Part shown: positions 1 through 10,637 of the stretch, one piece after another
Numbering within the stretch: position 1 is the stretch's first letter
How the letters are laid out: the number at the start of each line of letters is the position of its first letter
Assembly (NCBI GenBank): GCA_910592205.1
Contig: CAJVPJ010000572.1
Span: forward strand, 1 to 21,668
Reading direction: 5' to 3'
DNA from: Paraglomus occultum
Lineage: Eukaryota > Glomeromycota > Glomeromycetes > Paraglomerales > Paraglomeraceae
Length of the DNA stretch: 21,668 nt
The notes under the pieces: model-generated
What the model was told of the DNA's origin: nothing
Seen by the model: the letters and a program-made list of their open reading frames with translations, nothing else
Database searches by the model: none
Made by a program: the position numbers and the translations under genes

Positions 1-831
1 GAATGAAGAATAAAGGAATTATAAAATAGGAAAAGTACGTGCATGAGAAGATGCGATGAAAATGTACTTAGCGTTAAAAAAACGGGAAAGTATCTCTTTT
101 ATTTTTTGTTACGCATTGTAAATTATATTAAATTCATAGTCATGACCTGAACCTCTGATGAGTGCAAACTTTCTCTGCAATCAACACAGTCTATTCACAC
201 AAGAGTACTAAACCAAACACTAGGGGGAAAGCATGAAACAAAATTGGTATGCAACAAAAAACAACACTTAGAAACTACTTTCAATCATATGATATTATAA
301 TCAAAGTGTACCCAAATCACCTTTAAATGCAGTTATTGAAATGTTGGGTGAGTTTAATGAGATAAGCTTATTTACAGGCGTTGATATCATTATTTCTCTA
401 CTACTACCAAAAATTCACATATTGGTCCATACAACAGTTTGGGTAAAATCTCCAAACTTTACATGTAAAAAAGGTGTTAATGAACATGAGGACAAAAATT
501 TTCAATTATGCATATGGTGTGAATGCAACATGACTTCTACCTATATTATCCAACTCTTTCTGTCTCTTATCCATTATAATTACACCATCTTCCCTTATTA
601 TTATTATAGTTTCCTCTCACAAGCCACTCACTCAAAAACGGGTCACCTTATTATTATAACAATCTGCAGTTTTCTAGACAATATGTATTGTATAAAACAA
701 GAAAACTTTATTATTTGTTCTAAAAAAAACAACTTAATATTAAGGCAGTCTATGAGACCTTTATTATAATAGAAAATGATAACATGAGACCATTTTTTCA
801 GAAAAGAAATTTTCCTCTAATAGACTGTTAC
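1..831. other. AT-rich stretch, no convincing gene
   Basis: No gene is supported here. A plus-strand frame of 142 codons (341-769) is open but rich in Ile, Leu, Tyr, Phe and Asn, as expected from untranslated AT-rich DNA. It has no recognisable motif and no splice context. On the minus strand a fair acceptor (ttgattgcag) lies near 180, followed by a short open run. This could be a terminal exon of whatever gene owns the tentative exon at 832-965, but the distance would require an unusually long intron for this window. Confidence 0.4.
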
Positions 832-965
832 CTTATCAAGGAGTTTTCTCGAACGTTTGCTTCCTCAGATGTATCAGTATCTGGTTTTTCCTTTCTTGTA
901 AACGTCACTTTTACCTGTACGCTGTAGACCGAGTTAAATTTACCATCGCTTAGAAAGTATGCGGT
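832..965 (-). CDS. Tentative internal exon of an unidentified minus-strand gene
   Basis: I do not recognise the product. On the minus strand an acceptor (gaactgttag) is followed by about 44 open codons ending at a GTAACA donor in phase 2. The translation looks protein-like: a segment reading NSVYSVQVKVTFTRKEKPD, then an acidic Thr/Ser/Glu stretch, with little of the Ile/Tyr/Asn/Phe excess of chance frames nearby. The same frame stays open upstream to about 1190, interrupted only by the TAG that forms the acceptor, so an intron border there is reasonable. No start codon or terminal exon could be placed. If real, the gene would be divergent from the ankyrin gene at 1837. A chance open frame remains quite possible. 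Confidence 0.3.
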
Positions 966-1836
966 CTAACAGTTCAAACAATTTACTTGCATGCTCTGAA
1001 ATGAAATTCTAGATTTTGTAATGCAACTTGAGCGTCGGGGATGCATAATGCGATCATTTTTTCCACAATGGGAAAAATTGCAGTCGAATTGTGGAAGTGT
1101 TAAAATTTTATTAGAAACGACCATCGTGATTGAGTCGCAGTATAGACAGACAAGATAAAGAGTCGTGACGATAATTTGACAGATAATGCTCCGTCATGTG
1201 GAAAATACAAATGAGGATGAGAGAAGTTTGCATGCTTATGAACCGTTTCGTTGTCTTGTGGTATCCAAAAATAGCCTTAATGGTAAATTTTGAGTTGCAA
1301 CCGTTCATATAGTAATCAGTCCAAGCACGAGTGATGACGCCATGTGATCTGTCGTCGTATCATAAGTGAAATTCTTATTATTATGGCATGGTACAAGCAT
1401 GATTAACTCGATTTTAATTGATTATATAAACTAATTTACTTGCAAGGGAGAGGCAAAAATATTTTTGTTTCTTTTGCTTTATCAAACTGACTATCTGGCG
1501 AGAAAAAATAACTCATGAGAGTTAGGGTAGAAAAGCCTCGTATGCGAATGTTGACCGAATCTTTTCAAGGAGGAATAATCTATGCCTTTAGTATTAGTAT
1601 TAGTATAAGTATTAACTGGTTTTTAGGATTAGATTATTTGCTAGTTTTGCCCATTGATTCGATCTCTATGCGACATCGTGATTTTGTTGCTCTGTTGTAA
1701 ACACGTGTTGTGACAGACTGCGGTCAAATTTAAATAATAACCCCTGCAATTCTAATTCCTAGTGACGTCAAGATTCATTCGTTTTTTGTTTGTCGCAGCA
1801 TGCCCAATATATTCTCTATTATTAGTATTCTATCAT
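966..1836. other. Intergenic region upstream of the ankyrin gene
   Basis: This stretch probably holds the 5' region of the Avo2-like gene. Short open frames occur on both strands (about 1111-1308 minus, 1515-1700 plus), but neither has a motif or a splice context. No clear promoter element could be assigned. A hexanucleotide microsatellite lies at 1588-1615. Confidence 0.4.
1588..1615. repeat. Imperfect (TTAGTA)n microsatellite
   Basis: About four tandem TTAGTA-like units, the last diverged to TAAGTA. When translated it gives a spurious Ser-Ile repeat peptide. Confidence 0.7.
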
Positions 1837-3255
1837 ATGCCACTGGAAGATCCCCGACGACGTCTTCGAAGGGCTGCCTGTGAGGGTAATCTACAACTCG
1901 TCAAGCGACTTAGTACCAAGACTAATCTACAGAATCATGATTCAGAGAATGGATGGTAGGATTAGCTGAATGAAAAGCATATCAGACATGAGTTTATATA
2001 TCATTCACGTTTGGGTTTCGGTAGGACTACGTTGATGTACGCCACTAGGTATGGCCATACGGCTACCGTAGAATATTTATTACAGAACGGTCATGAAGAT
2101 TACGAAATCTCCAGAGTATGTACTAGTAGTGATTTCAGAACAAATATAAACGACTGGGTTGCGGGACGTTGATTGTCGTGTGTTAAACAAACCTAAGCTA
2201 ATAATAGTGATTATGTTATCTTCGAATTGGGTTATTGAATAGGATTTCGAGAATAACACGACACTTATCATTGCTGCACAATACGATTACTTGGAGGTAT
2301 TTATAAAGCTGATTATTGAAATACTCGTATGCCATGACAACTTATTTTCTACTCAACGTTAGATTGTAAAGTTATTTGTCTCGGTATTTCCAGATAGCGT
2401 GGATATGGCGAATAAGAAGGGACAAACGGCGTTGATATTGGCATGTAAAGAAGGTCATATCGAGATAATTAAAGTAAGTACTAGGCGCATGCTTGCTTTT
2501 GAATTTATGCCTTCTAATGATTGCTAATGATTGATGTCCTATTGTTAGTTTCTTCTTGGAAACGGAGCAAATATTAATCAAACTGATCATGATGGAAATA
2601 CGGCATTACATTAGTGAGTACAATCTATTTTGACTTGTATGTATTCATCGTGATCTATTATGTATATGTGAATATATTATGTGCTAAATATATTTTCGAT
2701 TTGAAGTGCTGCTGCATGGGATCGTTTTCAGGTAATTACTTACCACGAACAATTTTCAATTTGTTTATCAAGAGACCTAAATTAATATGATATGATCTTG
2801 TATATTCAATACAACATTTAGGTGGTCAAGTTTTTAATTGAAAGTGGTATACATTATAATGTCAAGAATGCAGCAGGATGGACAGCTCTAGATTATTCGT
2901 TTTCACGAGAGCTGGAGACATTCCTGCAAGGTACATGCCTTACATAATGCGTACAGAATATTTGTACTTTGATCTTCATTTTCTCACTACTCCCGCCTTA
3001 CTCAATCTCTATTATGGCACAGAATGTGTTCACAAATACTTCGAAGAAGCCAAAATTACACGTAAACGAAATCTGCGTGTTACGGTCGACTCTGTTTACG
3101 GCATTGAGAATTTTCCCATAACCACAAGGTCAGCAACATTTCCCAGGCCTAGTAATGAAGCTGCTGACAATGGAATAAAGTCTGCTGGTTCTATGGATAG
3201 CTTGTCTCCCGATGATTCTAATCTTGTGAAGAGGAAAGAGTCGCTACCTTGGTAG
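1837..3255 (+). CDS. AVO2: Ankyrin-repeat protein, Avo2-like (probable TORC2 subunit), 8 exons, 268 aa
   Basis: Probable accessory subunit of TOR complex 2, acting at the plasma membrane in growth signalling (inferred from family). Exons: 1837-1955, 2025-2115, 2243-2296, 2363-2473, 2549-2613, 2707-2731, 2822-2930 and 3023-3255. All introns are GT-AG (66-127 nt), phases agree at every junction, and the sum is 807 nt. The start is the first in-frame ATG, just before the conserved RLR-A--GNL-LVKRL block. Ankyrin units lie at about residues 9-36, 38-70, 72-104, 105-137 and 138-170, with a partial unit at about 174-192. TALILACKEGHIEIIKFLL and GNTALHYAAA are canonical. The N-terminal block, DSENGW, a QNGHE stretch and the FP before repeat 4 match my memory of yeast Avo2. 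The tail (about 192-268) is Ser/Thr-rich and polar, and shorter than in yeast. Exon 6 is a 25-nt microexon. A generic ankyrin protein is the alternative, but the gene structure itself is secure. Confidence 0.9.
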
Positions 3256-3660
3256 AAAGTGAATTTTCGAAAAGAACACATGAAGGATCACATGGACCTT
3301 CTGTAAATGTATCATTCACAATTATTTATTTATTTATTTACTTATTTATTACTATTATGCTGTTTGATCCTCTTTTGATTGAAACATTTAAGCCTTTCAT
3401 ACGGAAAATAGAATAATGTAGAACTATTAAGGGGGATGCTATGAAAGTTCTGATTGATTCAATTATAGTTGGAATGACAAGTATTGCAAAATGTGACTAT
3501 CTAGACAAACAAATATAAATACTTGTTCTGGTGGGTGACTTGATGTAAATAAGAAAGACATCACGTGACCACGACATTGACAAAATTTTTTATTGAAAGC
3601 GACGCAAAAATTCTAAGCGTACCTAAAATCTTACAGATTTCAAAAATAGGGTCTGGTTCA
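3256..3660. other. 3' flank of the ankyrin gene, non-coding
   Basis: No open frame of note. A TTTA microsatellite (3322-3350) lies about 70 nt after the stop codon. No canonical AATAAA is seen close to the stop. A TGTAAATGTA stretch near 3302 could serve 3'-end formation, but this is inference. Confidence 0.4.
3322..3350. repeat. (TTTA)n microsatellite
   Basis: About seven TTTA units with one C interruption, in the likely 3' UTR or flank of the ankyrin gene. Confidence 0.75.
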
Positions 3661-3945
3661 CCTCCCGACAGTTCATTTCTCCGAAAAAAAGATTTATTTT
3701 ATCAGAAATTGTTCGTGTGGCATTATTTATGATCAGTAAAATTAACTCTAACGCTTATCGAATATAATGCGTCTGTGAAAGCTCGATCTGTTAATGTTTG
3801 CCAAAACGCCTAATTGGCCAGAGATTTTATTTCATTATCGACAAACGCAAAACTGTCGGTGAAAGAAAACGTGTCGGGGAATAATTGTCGAGGAAATAAT
3901 GATTGTCGGGGGAAATGAGCTGTCTGGAAAATAATTGTCAGAACT
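3660..3945. repeat. Degraded inverted-repeat element with GTCGG-GAAAT units
   Basis: The right arm carries six imperfect copies of a unit resembling TTGTCGGGGGAAATGA, starting near 3854, 3872, 3886, 3904, 3921 and 3936, with spacing of 14-18 bp. The left arm holds at least one inverted unit, CCGACAGTTCATTTCTCCGA at 3665-3684, which pairs with about 3905-3926 at roughly 19 of 22 positions. The same motif builds the foldback at about 18870-19125, so this looks like an older, decayed copy of that family. No open frame for a transposase is present. Outer boundaries and target duplication could not be fixed. Confidence 0.55.
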
Positions 3946-6822
3946 TCAAACGAGGTACTCCACGCACTTTTAGCCTACTCGCTGAACTATCATATTAAGA
4001 GAATACGTGATCGAAATATATTTGGCACAACTTTCTGCAACTGTAAACCAATCAGCAATTACTTATCGATTATTACGTGATTCATAATTAAGTTTCACGT
4101 AATCTTTTAAATTAGAGGCTTTACGATTTCGATGATTATAATATTGCTTATAAAGAGTATATTATATTCTTATTAAAAGGGTTAATGTATTTTGACGCAT
4201 TTCGTGTGGGCATCAAAAGTATCTGTTCAACAAGCTTACTTGTATGCAGTCTTTCCACGGTAACGTGAAAATTTATCCCACGCAAACATAATCTTGAAAC
4301 AGGTCAATTTTATCGTTTCAATTGAAATGGGGTGTTTATTTCGAAAAAGAAACAAGATGTTTCCCTTTAACAAGCAACAGAATAAAATTTTAATATAACA
4401 AAACTTTTTTGTAATTAATAGTAAATATTAAGACTACTAAATAACGACACGCATATTAACCGACTACCATTAAACGTTGATATTAACTGTCTCTGTTATT
4501 TGGCTGCAGCTGGTAGATAGATCATGCCAATTTGTTAATATGTATTACACATCGCCTGTTTGTCATATTACTGTACATCTTCAAATTAGTACTTTTCAAA
4601 ATTTCTTGGCGAATCTGTTGAACAAACTAATGACAAATTGCTGCATAAATTAAAATGCGTCTGGGCTTGTGATCTGATCTTATTAACGGACGGCATAAAC
4701 TTTGCCGATTTAAAGCTTGGTGTATCCCAGCCCACATCCCAATCGGGCAATATGAGTAATAGTTTTTGTTTTAAACATACATGAATAAAGTGACATGCGA
4801 CTTTCTGTTCACAGACAGAAATTCCAACTTAATAAAGTTTCCAAATTTTCCAATTTGTGCATGGTATGTGAATTTAGAACCGAGCAAACTTGACACGTTG
4901 ATTAACTTAAACATCCGAAATTATTGTCTTTATTTCCAGACAAATTGTTTTGCCTTTGGGTCACCGCCTTTTGAGGCTATTACTTGGCTGTTTAGGGTAA
5001 CTCGGTTAATCGTCTTAATTTCTCTCTCTTGCACGTTTGGTCCTTTCGTCAAAAGCATTTTGAGCAAACATCCCAGAATTCGGCTAGTATTTTTTGACAG
5101 TAAAATGCATAAGAGATTGACAACTCGCCGTAATTTGGAATAGGAGTGAGTTAATGTTTTGAAAATGAAATATATCATAAACAATTCGATTGACGGTCTG
5201 TAGCAAAGCTTTTCAAACATTTTATCTCCAGAATAAATTATAACACATGCATAATTTCGGCCTAAAGTTTAAAATTTTATATTTCGACACCTTTTAAACA
5301 ATATGCGATAACTTTTTTGTATCTTGTTCTTTTGCATTATCAGAATAATTTATGTAATTCTAAACAGATCGCTGCGTTATTGCTAGTACAAAACAAATAA
5401 CGTGAACTAATTGATACCATGCACATTGTTATTGCCAAACATTATAACGATTTTTTTTAATTGAACTAACAGCCAAAAAGCACTCAGAGATAGATTTGAC
5501 AAACAAAAAATATTGTGCAAATGAATTAGAAAATGTGGAGCTATGATATATATTTGACCGGACTGAAATTTTGCAGGGGATCAGTGTTTGTGATGTATTA
5601 TTACATGCACTAAATATTCGAGAAGTCATTTACTTATATATTTACTGTACGCATTTTTTGTAAATCCTGTAATTGAGCGAAGCTCTTGAGAAAGTACTCT
5701 TTTCTTTGTAAAGCTACTACATGGCACAAACAAAAGCAGACGTCAAATTAGCAGCATTAGTTGACAATAATTGAACAGCAATTTATTCAACAATTTGATG
5801 AACTTGTAATTAGAATGTAGTTTTGCTATTAAGTCTTCGGATCGAGGTATGTTGACCTAGAGCAAATATCGGTATGAAATTTTCTTCAGTCAGTCATACG
5901 AGGAAATCGGCAGTACAATTAATTTTCTGTTCAAATAAATAAAGATGAAATGCTTGAATGTATTCAATTAATGTAAGTTATATTCTAGCATTCCAAATCC
6001 ATCATTATTCGATCAAGCAAATTAAAAGGTAAATTCTCGTATCGAGAAAACCGTTCGTTAGTAAATAGAAATAATTTCATGGTGGTTAACTCCTGGTCAA
6101 GTGACTTGGACTTGAGCAGACCCCTTTATCGTTTTAATTCAAACTCTTGGTTCGTCATCCTCTTGTTAGTCATTTAATGATCCCGAGTTTCTTTATATAA
6201 ACGTTTTAGTATAATTTTTTAAGGCTTTCGACTTGGTTTCAAATGTATTATGGAGATGAAAGAACGGTATTACTTTTAGTTGTTGAAGAATGATGCACAA
6301 TATGTTGGTCAAGCTGAGCGATTACAGATTAATGTGAGACACAGAATAAATCTTTTTGCCGCCAACGCCCTGTAATTTTTACGTAAGCTCTAAAGTTTAG
6401 TTAAACAAATTATATGACGCATTTCTGCTACGCAATAATGTTAATAAAGTCTCTACACAAATTTGCCCTTCGGATAAATATGCAATACCGATTACGTCAT
6501 GAGAATAAATGCCGCACTATATACTAATGAGGTTGTCTCTTAAACAGTTTACATAATATTCACAAAGGACTTGGCTTTAAATTTCAAGTCCTTAATTGTT
6601 GGTCTAAGTTTGCAGTATAAACCTGAAAACCGCTACTTTCATCTTTGAGGTTTCGAGTCCTCATCGCAAGAATTTCTTGCAGTCGTTACACATCACACAA
6701 TAGGCAAAAAACAGTCTTTTGTGGTTACTTGGATTAAACTTTTGCCCGAGTTTGTTAGCATGCGCATTGTGTTACTTTACTAATCAGGATATACGGCAAC
6801 CGTTTTTTTACACTAATGGTAT
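3946..6822. other. Long AT-rich gene-free stretch
   Basis: No gene is supported. Two overlapping antisense frames occur at 4781-5143 (plus, 120 codons) and 4930-5220 (minus, 96 codons). The plus frame is hydrophobic and the minus frame has an NRVTL run, but neither carries a secure domain or splice structure. A tRNA-like TTTCGAG motif near 6652 lacks a matching acceptor stem. The rest is AT-rich with dense stops in all frames. Confidence 0.4.
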
Positions 6823-7064
6823 TTACAACGTTACACATATTAAAAAGCCTCCATCAGATAGGTAGCTGGTAAAAGGGGTGTTGGCCGTGTGACAGGTGCC
6901 ATTAGCTTCTAAACATATACGCTTCTGTGCCCGCCGATCTAACCAATCATGCATTTTCCACATTTCTTTGTCTAATAAAGTTAAATGTGTTTGTTCCAAA
7001 AGATGAAGGCAACTAAAACTTACCGTGAATGAGCGGTTGTCTGGAGGTTTGTGTCGCGTTATGG
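6823..7064 (-). CDS. Tentative two-exon 3' end of an unidentified minus-strand gene
   Basis: Product not recognised. Reading the minus strand, exon A (7064-7024, 41 nt) ends at a perfect GTAAGT donor in phase 1. After a 52-nt intron ending ttaactttattag, exon B (6971-6823) continues in matching phase for 48 codons to a TAA. Exon B starts with polar helical sequence (MWKMHDWLDRRAQKR) and then Cys/Thr-rich sequence. Intron length, donor, branch-like TTAAC and phase agreement all fit fungal splicing. No upstream exon or start codon could be secured, although ATGs occur near the start of exon B. Chance is a serious alternative in AT-rich DNA. Confidence 0.22.
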
Positions 7065-8253
7065 CTTTAAATAATTACGTTTAATAATTACAACAATTTT
7101 AAACAGCGTCTAAGTGATTGGGACATTGAATGCGGGGGGATAATTGAAAATGCTACAAATAGGGGTTGAGTATGTATTATCTAGCACATATCATGCTGTT
7201 GGCGCCAATTTATGTTGTGTGCTACTGACTGCCGGCATAAGTTTTTGTACTTGTTTCAGTTTGAGGGATACTAATTGTTTTAAATTAAAGAAGTTATAAT
7301 TGGATAATACAGACAATATTACCATAAACAAAGATATCATACCATATAACGCTTAATAATACTTAGATAATACATGCTCGACAATCCTTTGTGTTGTTTT
7401 GAACGATACGCTTATGTGGTACGTCAGTGATGTCACATCACATGAACAATTCAAACCGTCACAAATCCCATTAATTATTAATAACAATGTTTGTTTAATA
7501 AATATTATTATTTTAAACCATACATAAGACAAAGAGTATAAACATATATGAATAGATTTATCCATCTTATCAATATTCTTGTTTGTCTTCTATTTGTAAT
7601 TAAAAATTTCATAAAGATAAAACGCCAAGCTAATAAGAATATATATCGAGATTATCGTATCAGTTATCATTCCGAATATGCTATTGATTAGTAGTAAAAC
7701 CTAACATTTGATTTACTGTTATCTTTGTTTGAATTATTCAAGTCCTATTCTCCAATTCACCGAAATATTATGCGTTTCCGATTGTCAATTAATTTAGATG
7801 AAACGTCTATTTATGCAATATAGCTAAATAAGTCTGCTGATCGATGACAGCAGCATCAGCAACAAGAACAAAACAACAACTGCTACTACTACAATAACAA
7901 CTACTACAATAGCAATGTTGGTGAACAATAAGCAAATCCGATTAGTTGTTTAATGATGCACTTATAGCAAGTAAAATCAACAAATGAGCTAGGTTAAGTC
8001 TTCCACGACAACAATTTTGCTGGCGCTTTAAAATGTCAAGTCCCCTATAATCTTAGTTTATTTATTATTTATTTTTGTAATCATCGTAAATTATTATTGA
8101 TATTACAAATCATAAATATCCATTATTAATCCAAACAGGTTTATCCAATTACTTGCTTAGCTAATGTATTATCTAGTGTTCAGCTTAATTTAGTCTGTTT
8201 TGGAAATATTTGTTAATTAACTAATTAAATAAGGAATACATAACCTATTTCAG
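7065..8253. other. AT-rich stretch, no gene supported
   Basis: Short frames occur on both strands, including a 70-codon minus frame at 7353-7565 rich in Ile, Leu and Ser with no motif. A trinucleotide microsatellite lies at 7847-7914. Nothing else stands out. Confidence 0.4.
7847..7914. repeat. Imperfect CAA/CTA trinucleotide microsatellite
   Basis: About 68 bp of CAG, CAA, CTA and ACA-type triplets. Flanking frames are not clearly coding, so this is probably a non-coding microsatellite rather than a Gln/Thr tract. Confidence 0.65.
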
Positions 8254-8360
8254 TATATTCGGCGAATGACGCTGATGATCCCATCAAAAATGGAAATGAT
8301 GTGACGTTGAATAAACGCGAAGCCGGCCAACAAAAGTATAGGAGACGATACAGAAATTAA
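8254..8360 (+). CDS. Tentative terminal exon of an unidentified plus-strand gene
   Basis: Not recognised. A pyrimidine-rich acceptor (aacctatttcag) is followed by 34 open codons to a TAA. The translation is hydrophilic and protein-like, with an Asp/Asn-rich start and a strongly basic end (QQKYRRRYRN). After the TAA the same frame reopens for 44 codons to about 8493 and is again non-degenerate, so the TAA could be a nonsense mutation in a decayed gene. No upstream exon with compatible phase was identified. Chance remains likely enough that this is only a candidate. Confidence 0.2.
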
Positions 8361-9127
8361 AAGAGTTCGTTATTAATAAATCTACAAAATCGCAAGAGGT
8401 TTGGAATCGCCCGAGAGTATATGTGGCCATTTAGAGCAAAGGAAACCCAATTGCTATTCTATCTTTCTCATAAATCAATATTGTACTTCCTCTAGGTACA
8501 GACGGTAAAAAAAATACTTTCGAATGTGAAAGGGTTTCAGAACGCCTCATATACATTTGACTGACATCTTATTCACTCAACTACCTGGTAAAAGGCTGAA
8601 CAACCAATTCGTTATCTTAAAGCTCGAGCGGTTTATTCCATAACGATCATATTTACATAAAGCAACCACGCCTTTACAAATTTGCTATCTCAGTCAAAAT
8701 ATCCCAGCTCTTTTCCCCTAATAAGATCTGCATATATTTTTTACTGTAAAACGTCATATCGTTCAAACACTGCGAATTTAAAGGTCATTCATACATATAA
8801 AAATCTGAGTAACTTCACCATGAAACCAGAGACTAACATTATAACATGGATGTGCAGTGCTGCAATTTAGTATGCTCAAAAATCTAAATAGATTGAATAT
8901 GGCGTATTAGTATCAAAAAAGATATCACCAAACAAGAATTGTACAAATTCCAACTTTAATCTTATTCTCTTATGCTAGTTGTTACTTGATATTGTCATAC
9001 CTTATTGTAAAGGACGATTGCAATCGGTGAAAATTGCAATTAAGTTTGTCTCTTTCTTTTTTTTTTAAAGTTTGTTTGCGCGACTTTTTTTTTACCTTTG
9101 CTATATACAATCGACTAAGCTTAAGTG
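8361..9127. other. Gene-free AT-rich stretch between exon candidate and velvet gene
   Basis: Short open runs exist (8361-8493 and 8682-8870 plus) without motifs. The far right is T-rich and lies downstream of the velvet gene's probable polyadenylation site. Confidence 0.35.
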
Positions 9128-9133
9128 TTTATT
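9128..9133 (-). terminator. Putative polyadenylation signal of the velvet gene
   Basis: On the minus strand an AATAAA hexamer lies about 25 nt after the velvet stop codon, the expected position for a fungal 3'-end signal. Confidence 0.5.
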
Positions 9134-9158
9134 TTGTAACATAGTTTTTTTTGATCTT

Positions 9159-10637
9159 TCAATTCGCTCTGTGCTTAATTGAAGATCGATTATTTTCATC
9201 GACATCGTCATCGTTTTCACTGTCGTAATCAGCGCCTTTCTCTTCTCCATTATCTGACTTGTCAACATCATGATCTGATACGGGGAGTGAAGTAACTCCG
9301 GGGTTGGAGCCTTCCAAAACCCGGCGTACATCATCATGAGGCCTACGATACCTGGTTTCTTTACGAATAGGAATTTTTATTCCTTGTTTGGCAAACGCTT
9401 TTGAAAGTTCTGTTGACTCTATGTAATTATTAAAAATATAAAGAGTTTGAAAATTGATATATCAAGTAGTCAAACAACATTCAATGTAACCAAAAATAGA
9501 AATGCACAAACTGTGTGATTATTATTAAGCTTACCGGTCATGCCGGGAAATTTCTTTGCAGAGTAGACAGTGAAGGATTCGCTATAAACTTCAGCCTCGA
9601 CACGGACCTGACTTTGAGGTCCTCCACTGGTCATCGGGTTAGATCAGTATTCATGGTGATAATTAACGATTATAACAAATATTGACATGTAAAGATTTTT
9701 CATACCGTTTCACCAACTGACTGATGTCAGCAAATTGAAATTTTAGGGTAAAAGTACCCTCAGTTCTTACGGAAAGATCTTGGAATACAAAGTAAATCCC
9801 TTGCTGACCGTGCTGGTTAGTAAGAGTGTACGCCGACGAAGTCAACGATCCCATGAGATTGCGGGTACAAGTCGGGCCGTTCAGCGACATGACGGTTGAG
9901 GAAGGCCCTGTCGACTGAGTTGGTATAGAAGATGGGTTAATTACAAGACTACGTTCTTCTTTGCGGTTATTGGACCACAGTCCCGCATGAACAACGAACA
10001 TTGAGGGATCGACGGAACTTGTAAACGATGCAATCGATTTTGTTATTTATTTTAATGTGATTGAGTCGTCGCATTAAAATCAGAATGTTGATGGTTGGCC
10101 AATTTTTTACGAAGATATGATCAAGTTTTTTTTTGAACGTATTGACATACACATATTAGTAAAGAGGGGTGTCACATGAAAAGAAATGTATGATAAAAAT
10201 TCCCATATTTACCTTTCAGGGATGGGCTTGCCATCGGATGTGGTCATGATAAGACGAACTACAGGTGGTGGATCGATTGGTCTCCGGTCTTTCTCACCAA
10301 ACCCACACATTCTGGCTCTTATTGGTTGTTGAGCTACCTCAAGTCGGTACCTGTAATAAAGCGATACATGTACATACATATACATGGACGTATATCGTTA
10401 GCCCAGCCCAACACCAGTCATAACTACTCGCAACGCACTTGGTCATTGATTAACCACAGATCAGACGATTTAAAAAAAAATTTTCTTTCCCGTGCCTTGT
10501 GATTGCGACTTGAAATAACGTTACATCTCTTAATATAAAAAAAAGTATACTCACGTCCTTGGCGGCTGTTGCGGAATTATACTTTCTGACGGAGTAGACA
10601 CATTTGTATAACCTGGATACGCGTAGGCTGAACTCAT
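9159..10637 (-). CDS. velB: Velvet-domain regulator, VelB-like, 5 exons, 294 aa
   Basis: Fungal velvet-family regulator. Family members bind DNA through an NF-kB-like fold, act in the nucleus as homo- or heterodimers, and link development with secondary metabolism. Minus-strand exons: 10637-10555, 10350-10213, 10017-9706, 9626-9535 and 9418-9159. All junctions are GT-AG with matching phases, totalling 885 nt. The velvet domain covers about residues 28-230: [20 protein letters not shown], then [30 protein letters not shown], a [10 protein letters not shown] block, then [12 protein letters not shown] and a [11 protein letters not shown] block. [10 protein letters not shown] and the [16 protein letters not shown] end favour VelB over VosA or VeA. 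The insertion that splits the domain in Aspergillus VelB is only a short Ser/Pro segment (about 97-122) here. The N-terminus is a short 27-residue leader, and the C-terminus (about 252-285) is acidic. The velvet call is secure; the subfamily is inference. Confidence 0.95.

Noticed and set aside
341-769. 142-codon plus-strand frame
   Set aside because: Amino-acid composition matches AT-rich non-coding DNA, with no motif, no splice context and no supported neighbour; 60-140-codon frames occur many times by chance in this window.
4781-5220. Overlapping antisense frames; the minus one has an NRVTL run that recalls single-strand-binding proteins
   Set aside because: Only one short run matches, the following spacing does not fit an OB-fold SSB, and no donor or start supports an exon.
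6590-6680. tRNA-like T-arm (TGAGG-TTTCGAGT-CCTCA)
   Set aside because: The loop is 8 nt, and there is no matching acceptor stem or D-arm upstream.
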